Below, piece after piece: positions 16,493 through 24,779 of a DNA stretch of 34,790 nucleotides. A program made the position numbers and the translations under genes. How positions within the stretch are numbered: position 1 is the stretch's first letter; each line of letters begins with the position of its first letter. The DNA is taken from assembly GCA_910586585.1 (NCBI GenBank), contig CAJUKA010000043.1, positions 1-34,790 on the forward strand, read 5' to 3'. This stretch comes from an uncultured Lachnospiraceae bacterium. GTDB lineage: Bacteria > Bacillota > Clostridia > Lachnospirales > Lachnospiraceae. A model generated the notes under the pieces. That model searched no databases. It was not told the origin of the DNA and saw only the letters and a program-made list of their open reading frames with translations.

Positions 16493-16813
16493 ATGAATGA
16501 TGCAACAAAAAATGCAGCGGCAAACACAACGACACAGGAAACAGAACCGGCAGCAAAAGCAGACGAAACAAAAGCGGAGAAGTTTATCAGGATTGGGGAG
16601 TACCGTATGAACAAGGCAATCGACGCAATCGGGCGGCTTGAGAATCTCGCCAACAGATCAGCCTATGAGTATACACAGGAACAGGCAGAGGCAATGTTTT
16701 CGGTACTGGAACAGCGGGTGGCGGATATTAAGGCGAAGTTTACGGCGGCGAAACAGAAAGAGGGTATTTCGTTCTCTTTCGGGACAAAGGCAGGACAGGA
16801 GGGCGCAAGATGA
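16493..16813 (+). CDS. Small conserved ICE protein of unknown function
   Basis: A 106-aa protein with ATG at 16493 after GGAGGAAATTAAAAC. An Ala/Thr-rich disordered N-terminus (about 28 residues) leads into a helical core with K-F-I-R-I-G-E-Y-R-M-N-K-A-I-D-A-I, L-A-N-R-S-A-Y-E-Y-T and A-M-F-S-V-L-E-Q-R-V. Proteins of this pattern recur next to topB in related elements, but I know no function. Its stop codon overlaps the next start (ATGA). Confidence 0.7.
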   Translation: MNDATKNAAANTTTQETEPAAKADETKAEKFIRIGEYRMNKAIDAIGRLENLANRSAYEYTQEQAEAMFSVLEQRVADIKAKFTAAKQKEGISFSFGTKAGQEGAR

Positions 16814-17157
16814 GCATGGCGGTTTTAGGCATGGGTGACAAGATTTTAAGCCTTATGAAAGAAATGGAGATAAGCATTCCGGGACTGGCGGCGTTGTCCG
16901 GCATACAGGAGAATGAACTCTTGAATATACTGGCGGGCATCTGCGAGCCGGACATCACGGCAGGCTGCAGGATTGCGGATGCGCTCGGTGTCTGTGTGCG
17001 GGAACTCTGCCCGGATGAGGAGCAGTATACCATTCCGGTCAGAAAAGGCACGCTTGCAAAGCTGATAGTGGTAAGCGAGATGAATGGCGTGGAGCTGGAT
17101 GACCTGATCTGCTCCATACTGGAAAAGGGCATTGAGGAAAACGGATTTTATGATTAA
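16810..17157 (+). CDS. Small HTH-like (XRE-type) regulatory protein
   Basis: A 115-aa protein. Residues about 18-62 (I-S-I-P-G-L-A-A-L-S-G-I-Q-E-N-E-L-L-N-I-L-A-G...R-I-A-D-A-L-G-V) have the spacing of a Cro/CI-type helix-turn-helix. The C-terminal 45 residues (P-V-R-K-G-T-L-A-K-L to the end) could form a dimerisation unit. Its start overlaps the previous stop. A regulator of the giant helicase gene or of transfer is inferred from the fold and position; the HTH match is moderate and no operator was identified. Confidence 0.65.
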   Translation: MSMAVLGMGDKILSLMKEMEISIPGLAALSGIQENELLNILAGICEPDITAGCRIADALGVCVRELCPDEEQYTIPVRKGTLAKLIVVSEMNGVELDDLICSILEKGIEENGFYD

Positions 17158-17164
17158 ACGATGC

Positions 17165-17189
17165 GGCGGGATTTCCCGCCGTCATTTTT
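17165..17189 (+). terminator. Compact hairpin plus T-tract before the giant gene
   Basis: GGCGGG (17165-17170) pairs with CCCGCC (17175-17180) around ATTT, followed by GTCATTTTT. It lies immediately before the GGGAGGAAAG ribosome binding site of the giant ORF, so it may act as an attenuator rather than a full terminator. Confidence 0.5.
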
Positions 17190-17202
17190 GGGAGGAAAGC
17201 CT

Positions 17203-20200
17203 ATGACAAAATATCAGTATGTTTCCGCAATGGCGGAAGATACCGCAGTGAAGATTGCTAAAAATGGGGCATCTTGGACGGCATTTCTTGATACGGCGGC
17301 ACGGCTGTACAAGCGCCCGTACAACGAGCAGCTCCTGATTCATGCACAAAGACCGGACGCGTCAGTCTGTGCCTCACTGGAGGACTGGAACGAAAAAATG
17401 TACTGCTGGGTAAACCGCGGTGCAAAGGGCATCGCGCTGATTGACACGGCGAGTGAGCGCCCGAAACTGAAATATGTCTTTGACGTATCGGATGTGCATA
17501 AGGCAAGGCGTATCGGGCGTGACCCGTACATATGGGAACTGAAAGAAGAACATAAGGAAGCGGTGCTTGCAGGGCTGGAACAGACCTATGGCGGCACGGA
17601 CAGGGAACAGTCCTTTGAACAGCGGATTATCGAAATTGCCGAAAGGATTGCATCGGATTATTATGGGGATTTGTTGCCGCAGATTGGATATGCCAAAGAG
17701 GGCAGCTTTCTTGAGGAAATGGACGAGCTGAATGTGGGGATATGCCTGCGGGACACGCTGGCATCGAGCATAGCCTACACGGTGCTGTCGCGCTGCGGGG
17801 CGGACATGGATTTTTGGAAAAATGAAATTGATTTTACCCATATCAGCGAGTTTAATACGCCGGACACGCTTGCGGTAATCGGAAACGCCACTGCGGAAAT
17901 GTGCAAGCCGCTTCTTTTGGAAATCGGCAGGACGGTAGTGGCGCAGGAAAGGCAGGCGGCACAAAACGTAACAAGGGAAAATGCAGGCATGGAAGCAGCC
18001 GCAGAGCCGGAAAAAGAGGAAACGCAGAAAAATAATAAAAATACCGAAAAAGTGCTTGCAAAAGAAACGGATGTGGACTATAATGCTTTAAAGCGTGAAA
18101 GTGAAGAAGAACCAGAAAGACCGGAAACGGCGGAAAATAAAGAAACGGAGGGCGCTGCATATGGAACTGACATACGAGAAGAACGGGGATTACCTGATAC
18201 CGAACCTGATGGCGGACGAGGAGCCGGAGGGCGTGCTGACGAAGTACGGGCTGATGAGGAAGAACTTCCTGAAAGAACACAGGGGAGGGATTTATCAGGG
18301 CATGATACTGTCGGGGAAACTGAAAGCGCACTGCCTGATGATACAGGAGCAGGCAGAGCAGAGAATGGACTTCCTGACCGCGCAGATGGCGGAAGCAGAG
18401 GGCGTGACGGAGGAACTGAAAGAAACGGATCAGATGAAGTGGGTGGGCATGATGAACAACATCAGACACTCGGCGGAGGAGAACGTACTGGCGGAACTGA
18501 TTTACGTTTAGAAAGCGAAATTGACCACCTCAAAACACAATTAAATACGGAAACATCAGAGCCGGATAATGACCACGGAAGTGGGGAAACATCATTATCC
18601 GGCTCTTTCGTTGCCGAGCTGCGTGCAGCCGATAATTACATGGATATTCAGAAAGGAATTCTGTGTTCCGACGCTTTCCTTATCCATAAAAGACCGGAGA
18701 TTGCGGGGTATTTTCAGATGGAGCAGGATACAAGGCTGCAGACGGAGTATCTGAAAAATTCTTTCCGCATGGAGGAATTTACGGAGCTTGACATCGGGGA
18801 GATCAGGGCAGGATACCGCGCCGATGAGGATGGTCTTACCATGTGGAAAGGGCATTACCTTACCCTTGAGGCAGAAACAAAAATATCATGGGAAGATGCA
18901 CGTTTCTTTGTAAATTCCTATATCGAGGACGGCGAATACCTGCTTCCGGGGGAAAAGGCAGAGCAGATTGATACGGACGGTATGTACAGACAGCTCAATC
19001 TTTTTACCATGTTTTCAGAGCAGGTCGGCAATATTGTGATGAAACAGGCGGAGGAAAAGAGCGGCGTGCCGCCCATGACGGCGATACCGCAGGAACAGCT
19101 TTCTGAAATCCTGCGCAGCGGCGGGGGAAAAGAAAACAGCCGGAAACGCATCTATGCAAAATACAGGCAGGGAAAGACGCCGGAGGAAATGGCGGCATTT
19201 CTGCAAAAGGAATACGGCACTACAGGCAAAGGCTTTGAGTTTGATGGAAAGCAGATAGCGGTGTGGTTCAATAAGGAGGGCATGACAGCAGGCTATGGTA
19301 CGTCCGCATTGGAAAACCCAACGCTGACCATGAACTGGCAGGAAATTGAGTCGGAAATACGCTCACAGGTGGAAAGCGGTACATATATAGGTGAAAATGA
19401 AGCGTACCTGATTGATGAAACGGAACGGAGCCGGATTGCCAATTATGTATATTTTTTCTTCCGTGACGGAATGGGGGAAATGCCGGAGGAACTTGAAATA
19501 AGCAATTCAGCATTTCCTGACAGCCATGCACATCTGATTGAGCTGCTTTCCGATCCGGCAGGTATAGATATGGTTGCCGCCCACATGGACAAGGCTATTA
19601 AGGAGCTGGAATCAGGCGAGAAGAAAATGCGCTACCGCGCTGTCTATACGCCGAAAGGACTGCGGGAGGAGCTTGCAGATTTGCGCCTGCCTAAAACAGA
19701 ATATCCACTTGCGGAAAGCGTGGAGATAAAGAAAGAGGACTTTATTACACAGGACGAGATAGACCACCGTCTTGGCAGGGGGAGCGGTTATGAACATGGC
19801 GCTTTCCGCATCTATAAGTATTTTATGGAGGGGCATGACAGTAAAGAGGCTGTTAAATTTCTGAAAAATGAATACGGTATCGGCGGTGCTGCTCCTGCAC
19901 TTGTAGGTACAGACCGCAGTTATGAAGACCATAACGGTAAAGGAATACGGCTGGAAAAGGGGGAGATTGGCAGTCCGTATACAAAGGTTCTTTTGTCATG
20001 GAAAGTTGTGGAAAAGCGTATCCGCAAGCTGATTGAGGAAGATAAGTATTTATCCCCGAAAGGCAAGGAAGCCTATGTGGATTACAAATGGGAACAGGCA
20101 CAGAAAGAGCTTGAAAAAGCGCAGGCAAAGATGGAGCGTGACACAAAGGCTGCCTGCAAAAACGCCATAGAGAGGGCAATCGCTGAAAAGTTTGACGGCA

Positions 20201-23200
20201 GGCGGCTCCCAAAGGAAACAGCCGGGGGCGTTATCAGGGAATACGGCATTGAGCGGGTGCGCTATGTACTTTCCCATACCGTCGCCCATAAAACGCAGGA
20301 ACAGCGTATTTCTGATGAAAATAAGGAGTGGGCAAAGGAAACTGCGCCCTATTCCACATGGGAAACCAACGACATGGTGGTAAATTCCCACCCTGCGGTG
20401 CTGAATGGCTTTATCAATCAGGCAAGACGCTACATTGAACGGGAAAATATTCTTGCGGCGCAGACAGCCGGACAGGAGCAGCCGAAAGAGAATGCAGCGG
20501 AAAATGTTACAGAGCTGCCTGCCCAAAACGAAGAAAAAGGAATCAGGGACAGCGACAATGAAGTTCCTGACATTGATGCGGCGGCAATCCGTGAAAAACC
20601 GGAAAACGGCGAAGCAGATAGAGAAGCAGATGCCGTTGAAGAACATGCACAGGACACCTTTGGACAGAGTGACCAAAAGCCGGAGTTGGAAACGCTGCGG
20701 GGGGAAAACGCTGACACTTTAGGACATGGTGACCAAAAGGCAGAGCAGGCGGCAACGGATACTTTAGGTCACGCTGTCCAAAAGTCCGATTATGAGGTTG
20801 GCGATACCGTAACCATTGAGGGGACAGAGTTTATTATCGAGGATATTTCCGACAGGGAAGTGCAGATGCGTGACCCGAAACTGCTTTATCCGGTTTTCAG
20901 GGTGGAAAACAGGGAGAATTTTGAGCGCCTCTTGGCAGAGGAATCCCCGCATATGGAGGAAAAAGAGCAGGACACTTTTGGACACGCTGACCAAAAGCAG
21001 CCGACAGTCAGTGAAACGACGGTGTATCCGGGGGATAAAAACGGACTTCCTTATGATATTGTCGTGGAGAAGCTGCATTTCGACGAACCGGAACAGGCTG
21101 AACCGGAGAAAACGCCGCAGACTGACAAATCCAGCGCCGTCAATTTCCGTATTACGGACGATGCGCTCGGCGCAAGGAATGCAAAAGAAAAATTCCGAAG
21201 AAATATAGAAGCAATTCGCACTTTGGAGAAGATTGAGGGGGAAAACCGAACCGCGACACCAGAAGAACAAAAGATTTTATCACAGTATGTCGGCTGGGGC
21301 GGTCTTGCCGATGCCTTTGACGAAACAAAGGCGAACTGGGCAAATGAATATCAGGAATTAAAAAATATTTTATCCCAACAGGAATACGCATCTGCAAGGG
21401 AGAGTACCTTAAATGCCCATTACACAAGCCCCGTCATTATCCGCAGCATCTATGAAGCGCTTGAAAAGATGGGTTTTGAGAAAGGAAATATTTTGGAACC
21501 TGCGATGGGCATCGGGAACTTTTTCGGAATGCTGCCGGAGAAAATGCAGGAAAGCAGGCTTTACGGCGTGGAACTGGACGGCATCACGGGCAGGATTGCA
21601 AGACAGCTCTATCCGAAAGCGGACATTAAAATCTCCGGTTTTGAAAAGACGGATTATCCGAACGACTTTTTTGACGTGGCTGTCGGCAATGTGCCGTTTG
21701 GTCAGTACAAGGTTGCGGATAAAAAGTATGATAAGAATAACTTTTTAATCCATGATTATTTTTTCGCAAAAGCGCTGGACAGGGTGCGCCCCGGCGGCGT
21801 TGTCGCTTTTGTCACAAGCAAGGGCACGATGGACAAGAAAAGCCCCGAAGTGCGCAAATACCTCGCACAGCGGGCGGAGCTTCTGGGCGCGGTCAGACTT
21901 CCGAACACGGCGTTTAAGGAAAATGCGGGGACGGAAGTCACGTCGGACATTCTTTTCCTGAAAAAGCGTGACCGTGTGATGGACATAGAGCCGGAATGGG
22001 TGCATCTTACGGAAAAAGACGGCGTTGCGATGAACAGCTATTTTGCAGACCACCCGGAGATGGTCGTGGGAAAAATGGAAATGGTGTCGGGACCCTACGG
22101 CATGGAAAGCACCTGCCAGCCCGACACGTCAAGACCGTTTGCGGAGCAGCTGCGGGAGGCGGTCAGCCATATTGACGGGGAGATTGAGGCAGTGGAGATT
22201 GACGGGCTTGCAGAGGAAGGGGCAGACACCGTAATCCCCGCAGACCCTGACGTGAAGAATTACAGCTATACCCTTGTTGACGATAAAGTGTATTACCGTG
22301 AAAATTCCATAATGAAGCCCGTGGAAATGCCCGATACCATGCAGGAACGGATTAAGGGCATGGTGGCTATCCGCGACTGTACGCAGGAGATTATCAGTTT
22401 ACAGTTGGAAGAATACCCTGACACAGCCATTACGGAAAAGCAGGCGAAATTAAACCGGCTGTATGACAGTTTTTCCAAGAAATACGGCATTATCAGTTCG
22501 CAGACCAACAGGAGGGCGTTCAATCAGGATTCAAGCTACTGCCTGCTCTGTTCGTTGGAGAAAATCGACGACGAGGGCAATTTCAAGGGCAAGGCGGATA
22601 TGTTCACAAAGCGCACAATCAAGAAGGCAGAAGTTGTCACAAGTGTTGACACGGCAACAGAGGCGCTGGCGGTGTCCTTATCGGAGAAGGCAAAAGTTGA
22701 CCTTGACTATATGGCGGAGCTTTCCGGAAAAGACATTGATACCGTCAAAGAGGAACTGGCAGGCATTATCTTCCAAAATCCCGTTACGGACAGGTGGGAA
22801 ACCGCTGATGCGTATTTAAGCGGCAACGTGCGTGACAAGCTGGAAACGGCGAAAATCTATGCGGAGAACCACCCGGAGTATGCAGTAAACGTGCAGGCGC
22901 TCACGCAGGTGCAGCCGAAGGAACTGGATGCATCGGAAATCGAGGTGCGCATCGGCGCGACATGGATTGAGCCGAAATATATTGAGGATTTTATGCGCGA
23001 TACCTTTGAAACGCCGCAGCATTTATTTGACAGGAACATGATAGGCATACAGTTCTCCGACGTGACGGGACAGTGGAACGTGAAAGGAAAAAATGCAGAC
23101 CACGGCAATTCCCTTGTCAACATGACTTACGGCACAAGCCGGAGAAATGCCTACACGATTCTGGAGGACTCCCTGAACCTGAAGGACAGCCGTGTGTATG

Positions 23201-24129
23201 ACACCATAGTGGAGGACGGGAAAGAGAAGCGCGTGCTGAACAAGCAGGAAACCACCATAGCATCGCAGAAACAGGAGGCAATAAGGGAGGCGTTCAAAGA
23301 CTGGGTATTCCGTGACGCGGAGCGGCGGCAGGATTTGGTGGGAAAATACAATAAACTGTTTAATTCCACAAGACCACGGGAGTATGACGGTTCGCACTTA
23401 AAATTCCCCGGAATGACGCCGGACATCGAGTTAAGACCGCACCAGCTTAACGCAGTTGCGCACCAGTTATACGGCGACAACACCCTGCTTGCCCACTGTG
23501 TCGGCGCGGGCAAAACGTTTGAGATGATTGCGGCGGCAATGGAGAGTAAGCGTCTGGGCTTGTGCCAGAAAAGTTTATTTGTTGTACCGAACCATTTAAC
23601 GGAACAGTGGGCAGGTGATTTCCTGCGGCTGTATCCCGGCGCAAATATCCTAGCCGCCACAAAAAAGGATTTTGAGCCTGCAAACCGCAAAAAATTCTGT
23701 TCCCGTATCGCAACAGGGGACTATGATGCGGTCATTATCGGGCATACGCAGTTTGAAAAAATCCCTTTGTCGCATGAGCGTCAGGCGGCGATCATAGAAC
23801 GTCAGATAGACGAAATCGAAACGGCGATTACAATGGCAAAAGCGGACAACGGGGAACGTTACACAATCAAGCAGATGGAAAAAACGAAAAAATCCCTGAC
23901 GGCAAGGCTTGATAAACTCAATGACACCACACGCAAGGATAATGTTGTGACCTTTGAACAGCTTGGCGTGGACAGACTTTTCGTTGATGAAAGCCATAAT
24001 TACAAAAACCTTTTTTTATACACAAAAATGCGCAACGTGGCGGGAATCACACAGACCGAGGCGCAGAAATCCTCGGATATGTTCGCCAAGTGCCAGTACC
24101 TTGATGATGTGATATGTTGTGAACTGTAG
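17203..24129 (+). CDS. Giant ArdC-like/methylase/SNF2-type helicase protein, 3'-truncated by insertion
   Basis: A 2308-aa reading frame; the start is ATG 17203 after GGGAGGAAAG, since an upstream in-frame ATG at 17161 lies in the hairpin. Residues 1-270 resemble the ArdC N-terminal ssDNA-binding fold (Y-N-E-Q-L-L-I-H-A-Q-R-P-D-A). Residues about 320-437 are an odd Gly/Arg/Asp/Glu-rich segment that overlies a tnpV gene in another frame. Later come repeat-like helical modules, a methylase-like domain (L-E-P-A-M-G-I-G-N-F-F-G near 1431; N-V-P-F-G-Q near 1496) and an SF2/SNF2 helicase with G-A-G-K-T near 2101 and V-D-E-S-H near 2261. The frame leaves the family pattern after C-Q-Y-L-D and stops seven codons later, so the second RecA domain is missing and the helicase is presumably dead. 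Confidence 0.88.
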   Translation: MTKYQYVSAMAEDTAVKIAKNGASWTAFLDTAARLYKRPYNEQLLIHAQRPDASVCASLEDWNEKMYCWVNRGAKGIALIDTASERPKLKYVFDVSDVHKARRIGRDPYIWELKEEHKEAVLAGLEQTYGGTDREQSFEQRIIEIAERIASDYYGDLLPQIGYAKEGSFLEEMDELNVGICLRDTLASSIAYTVLSRCGADMDFWKNEIDFTHISEFNTPDTLAVIGNATAEMCKPLLLEIGRTVVAQERQAAQNVTRENAGMEAAAEPEKEETQKNNKNTEKVLAKETDVDYNALKRESEEEPERPETAENKETEGAAYGTDIREERGLPDTEPDGGRGAGGRADEVRADEEELPERTQGRDLSGHDTVGETESALPDDTGAGRAENGLPDRADGGSRGRDGGTERNGSDEVGGHDEQHQTLGGGERTGGTDLRLESEIDHLKTQLNTETSEPDNDHGSGETSLSGSFVAELRAADNYMDIQKGILCSDAFLIHKRPEIAGYFQMEQDTRLQTEYLKNSFRMEEFTELDIGEIRAGYRADEDGLTMWKGHYLTLEAETKISWEDARFFVNSYIEDGEYLLPGEKAEQIDTDGMYRQLNLFTMFSEQVGNIVMKQAEEKSGVPPMTAIPQEQLSEILRSGGGKENSRKRIYAKYRQGKTPEEMAAFLQKEYGTTGKGFEFDGKQIAVWFNKEGMTAGYGTSALENPTLTMNWQEIESEIRSQVESGTYIGENEAYLIDETERSRIANYVYFFFRDGMGEMPEELEISNSAFPDSHAHLIELLSDPAGIDMVAAHMDKAIKELESGEKKMRYRAVYTPKGLREELADLRLPKTEYPLAESVEIKKEDFITQDEIDHRLGRGSGYEHGAFRIYKYFMEGHDSKEAVKFLKNEYGIGGAAPALVGTDRSYEDHNGKGIRLEKGEIGSPYTKVLLSWKVVEKRIRKLIEEDKYLSPKGKEAYVDYKWEQAQKELEKAQAKMERDTKAACKNAIERAIAEKFDGRRLPKETAGGVIREYGIERVRYVLSHTVAHKTQEQRISDENKEWAKETAPYSTWETNDMVVNSHPAVLNGFINQARRYIERENILAAQTAGQEQPKENAAENVTELPAQNEEKGIRDSDNEVPDIDAAAIREKPENGEADREADAVEEHAQDTFGQSDQKPELETLRGENADTLGHGDQKAEQAATDTLGHAVQKSDYEVGDTVTIEGTEFIIEDISDREVQMRDPKLLYPVFRVENRENFERLLAEESPHMEEKEQDTFGHADQKQPTVSETTVYPGDKNGLPYDIVVEKLHFDEPEQAEPEKTPQTDKSSAVNFRITDDALGARNAKEKFRRNIEAIRTLEKIEGENRTATPEEQKILSQYVGWGGLADAFDETKANWANEYQELKNILSQQEYASARESTLNAHYTSPVIIRSIYEALEKMGFEKGNILEPAMGIGNFFGMLPEKMQESRLYGVELDGITGRIARQLYPKADIKISGFEKTDYPNDFFDVAVGNVPFGQYKVADKKYDKNNFLIHDYFFAKALDRVRPGGVVAFVTSKGTMDKKSPEVRKYLAQRAELLGAVRLPNTAFKENAGTEVTSDILFLKKRDRVMDIEPEWVHLTEKDGVAMNSYFADHPEMVVGKMEMVSGPYGMESTCQPDTSRPFAEQLREAVSHIDGEIEAVEIDGLAEEGADTVIPADPDVKNYSYTLVDDKVYYRENSIMKPVEMPDTMQERIKGMVAIRDCTQEIISLQLEEYPDTAITEKQAKLNRLYDSFSKKYGIISSQTNRRAFNQDSSYCLLCSLEKIDDEGNFKGKADMFTKRTIKKAEVVTSVDTATEALAVSLSEKAKVDLDYMAELSGKDIDTVKEELAGIIFQNPVTDRWETADAYLSGNVRDKLETAKIYAENHPEYAVNVQALTQVQPKELDASEIEVRIGATWIEPKYIEDFMRDTFETPQHLFDRNMIGIQFSDVTGQWNVKGKNADHGNSLVNMTYGTSRRNAYTILEDSLNLKDSRVYDTIVEDGKEKRVLNKQETTIASQKQEAIREAFKDWVFRDAERRQDLVGKYNKLFNSTRPREYDGSHLKFPGMTPDIELRPHQLNAVAHQLYGDNTLLAHCVGAGKTFEMIAAAMESKRLGLCQKSLFVVPNHLTEQWAGDFLRLYPGANILAATKKDFEPANRKKFCSRIATGDYDAVIIGHTQFEKIPLSHERQAAIIERQIDEIETAITMAKADNGERYTIKQMEKTKKSLTARLDKLNDTTRKDNVVTFEQLGVDRLFVDESHNYKNLFLYTKMRNVAGITQTEAQKSSDMFAKCQYLDDVICCEL
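18161..18511 (+). CDS. tnpV: TnpV family protein encoded inside the giant helicase ORF (overprinted, +1 frame)
   Basis: A 116-aa ORF wholly contained in the giant gene but in a different frame. ATG 18161 is preceded by GGAGGG at 18148-18153 with 7-bp spacing. The product carries the TnpV signatures G-D-Y-L-I-P-N-L, K-Y-G-x-M-R-K-x-F-L-K-E-H, G-V-T-E-E-L-K and M-N-N-I-R-H-S-A-E-E, ending L-I-Y. It aligns along its length with the stand-alone TnpV at 24311-24664 in this window. In contrast, the giant frame here gives low-complexity Gly/Arg/Asp text typical of an unselected frame. This suggests tnpV was once a separate gene read through after loss of an upstream stop. The role of TnpV proteins is unknown. 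Confidence 0.85.
   Translation: MELTYEKNGDYLIPNLMADEEPEGVLTKYGLMRKNFLKEHRGGIYQGMILSGKLKAHCLMIQEQAEQRMDFLTAQMAEAEGVTEELKETDQMKWVGMMNNIRHSAEENVLAELIYV
18558..18606 (+). other. Perfect 15-bp inverted repeat inside the giant ORF, just after tnpV
   Basis: AGAGCCGGATAATGA (18558-18572) and TCATTATCCGGCTCT (18592-18606) are exact complements separated by 19 nt. It lies 46 bp after the tnpV stop, like the hairpins found between genes elsewhere in this operon. It is an unusual structure for the middle of a coding sequence and fits a former intergenic region. Confidence 0.7.
20657..20997 (+). repeat. Four in-frame 23-bp palindromic repeats in the helicase gene
   Basis: Copies at 20657-20679, 20717-20739, 20762-20784 and 20975-20997 match the repeats in the cell-wall hydrolase gene. 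The arms are CTTTNGGACA and TGACCAAAAG with 3-nt spacers. The third copy swaps the central mismatch (GGTCA with TGTCC). They encode F/L-G-H/Q-x-D/V-Q-K in linkers flanking a small beta domain (Y-E-V-G-D-T-V-T-I). Confidence 0.75.
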
Positions 24130-24310
24130 ATGTAAACATTTTCGGCAAACGCAGTATTTTAGCGGAAATGGGGCATCTGCTAAAATACAACATATGCGGC
24201 TGGCTCATTTGTGGTGAATGGAAACTTGCAGATGTTGTGGTAAAGGGAGAAGGTGATAATTCTTTTATTCGTATCTGTAAACAGTTTAGCACAAAGAAAG
24301 GCGGTTGTAT
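24108..24310 (+). other. Left end region of element 2 with a possible decayed coding remnant
   Basis: No gene with a start and ribosome binding site is seen. One frame stays open from about 24127 to past the tnpV start (reading V-D-V-N-I-F-G-K-R-S-I-L-A-E-M-G-H-L-L, later V-K-G-E-G-D-N-S-F-I-R-I) and looks protein-like, but I cannot name it. The recombinase attachment half-site should lie at the left edge near 24103-24115. Confidence 0.3.
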
Positions 24311-24664
24311 ATGGAGATTACATATCATTGGGAAGGCGATTATCTAATCCCTGATCTCAAACTTTCGGATACAATAGAATATCAGATCGGGAAGTATGGG
24401 AGAATGAGAAAGCGGTTTTTGGAAGAAAACCACAGGGGCATTTATTCTTATATGCTTTTGTCGGAAACCTTATGGAAGCATCTTGCAGAGATTGACGAGG
24501 AATGTAATGAAATGATGGACAGGCTTGTAAGACAGATGGCAAAAAACGAGGGTGTGACGGAGCAGCTAAAATCCGATGACTGGCTGCTTTGGATTCAAAA
24601 AACAAACAGCATCAGGAGCAGGGCGGAGGAAATAGTGCTGCATGACTTGATTTATTCTCTTTAA
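24311..24664 (+). CDS. tnpV: TnpV family transposon-encoded protein
   Basis: A 117-aa protein with G-D-Y-L-I-P-D-L, K-Y-G-R-M-R-K-R-F-L-E-E-N, G-V-T-E-Q-L-K and N-S-I-R-S-R-A-E-E-I, ending D-L-I-Y-S-L, the pattern of TnpV from Tn4451-type elements. ATG 24311 follows AAAGG with about 9-bp spacing; a TTG two codons earlier is less likely. It is the first intact gene inside element 2, transcribed away from the interrupted helicase gene end. TnpV function is not established; it is not needed for the recombinase chemistry itself. It is a paralogue of the overprinted tnpV at 18161. Confidence 0.88.
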   Translation: MEITYHWEGDYLIPDLKLSDTIEYQIGKYGRMRKRFLEENHRGIYSYMLLSETLWKHLAEIDEECNEMMDRLVRQMAKNEGVTEQLKSDDWLLWIQKTNSIRSRAEEIVLHDLIYSL

Positions 24665-24687
24665 TTTTGTGGAAATCCCGCAGGTGG

Positions 24688-24767
24688 TAGCAGGAAGCGC
24701 AGAAGATGTCAAGACATCGGCTCTGCCTCGCCTGCGGCGGTCTTGACATCTTCTGCGCTTCCTGCTA
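24688..24767. repeat. Perfect 28-bp inverted repeat (long stem-loop)
   Basis: The arms at 24688-24715 and 24740-24767 are exact reverse complements, beginning TAGCAGGAAG and ending CTTCCTGCTA, with a 24-nt GC-rich loop. It lies between convergent genes (tnpV and the minus-strand gene ending at 24914). It could be a two-way terminator, an oriT or recombination structure, or a miniature element. No flanking target duplication was recognised. Confidence 0.85.
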
Positions 24768-24779
24768 TGGGGTAGTTAA

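Larger units (their letters stand above)
4103..24107 (+). mobile_element. Core of a Tn1549-like integrative conjugative element
   Basis: Twelve consecutive + strand genes follow the order typical of Tn1549/CTn-like ICEs of Clostridia: VirB6-like, PrgI, VirB4-like, CD1108 hydrolase, DUF4315, DUF4366/CD1107, topoisomerase III and a giant methylase-helicase. The VirD4/TraG coupling protein and Maff2-type protein that usually precede the VirB6-like gene are not present next to it and may lie left of element 1. Both ends of the segment are broken by insertions rather than being natural ICE ends. The ICE's own integrase and attachment sites are not visible. Confidence 0.75.

Noticed and set aside
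17161..17202. ATG 17161 as start of the giant protein
   Set aside because: It would translate through the hairpin and has no ribosome binding site, whereas ATG 17203 follows GGGAGGAAAG and begins the family-like M-T-K-Y-Q-Y sequence.
17852..18469. 205-aa minus-strand ORF over the tnpV overlap region
   Set aside because: The region already holds two frames, of which only the TnpV one matches a family. The minus frame is His/Leu/Pro-rich with no start signal.
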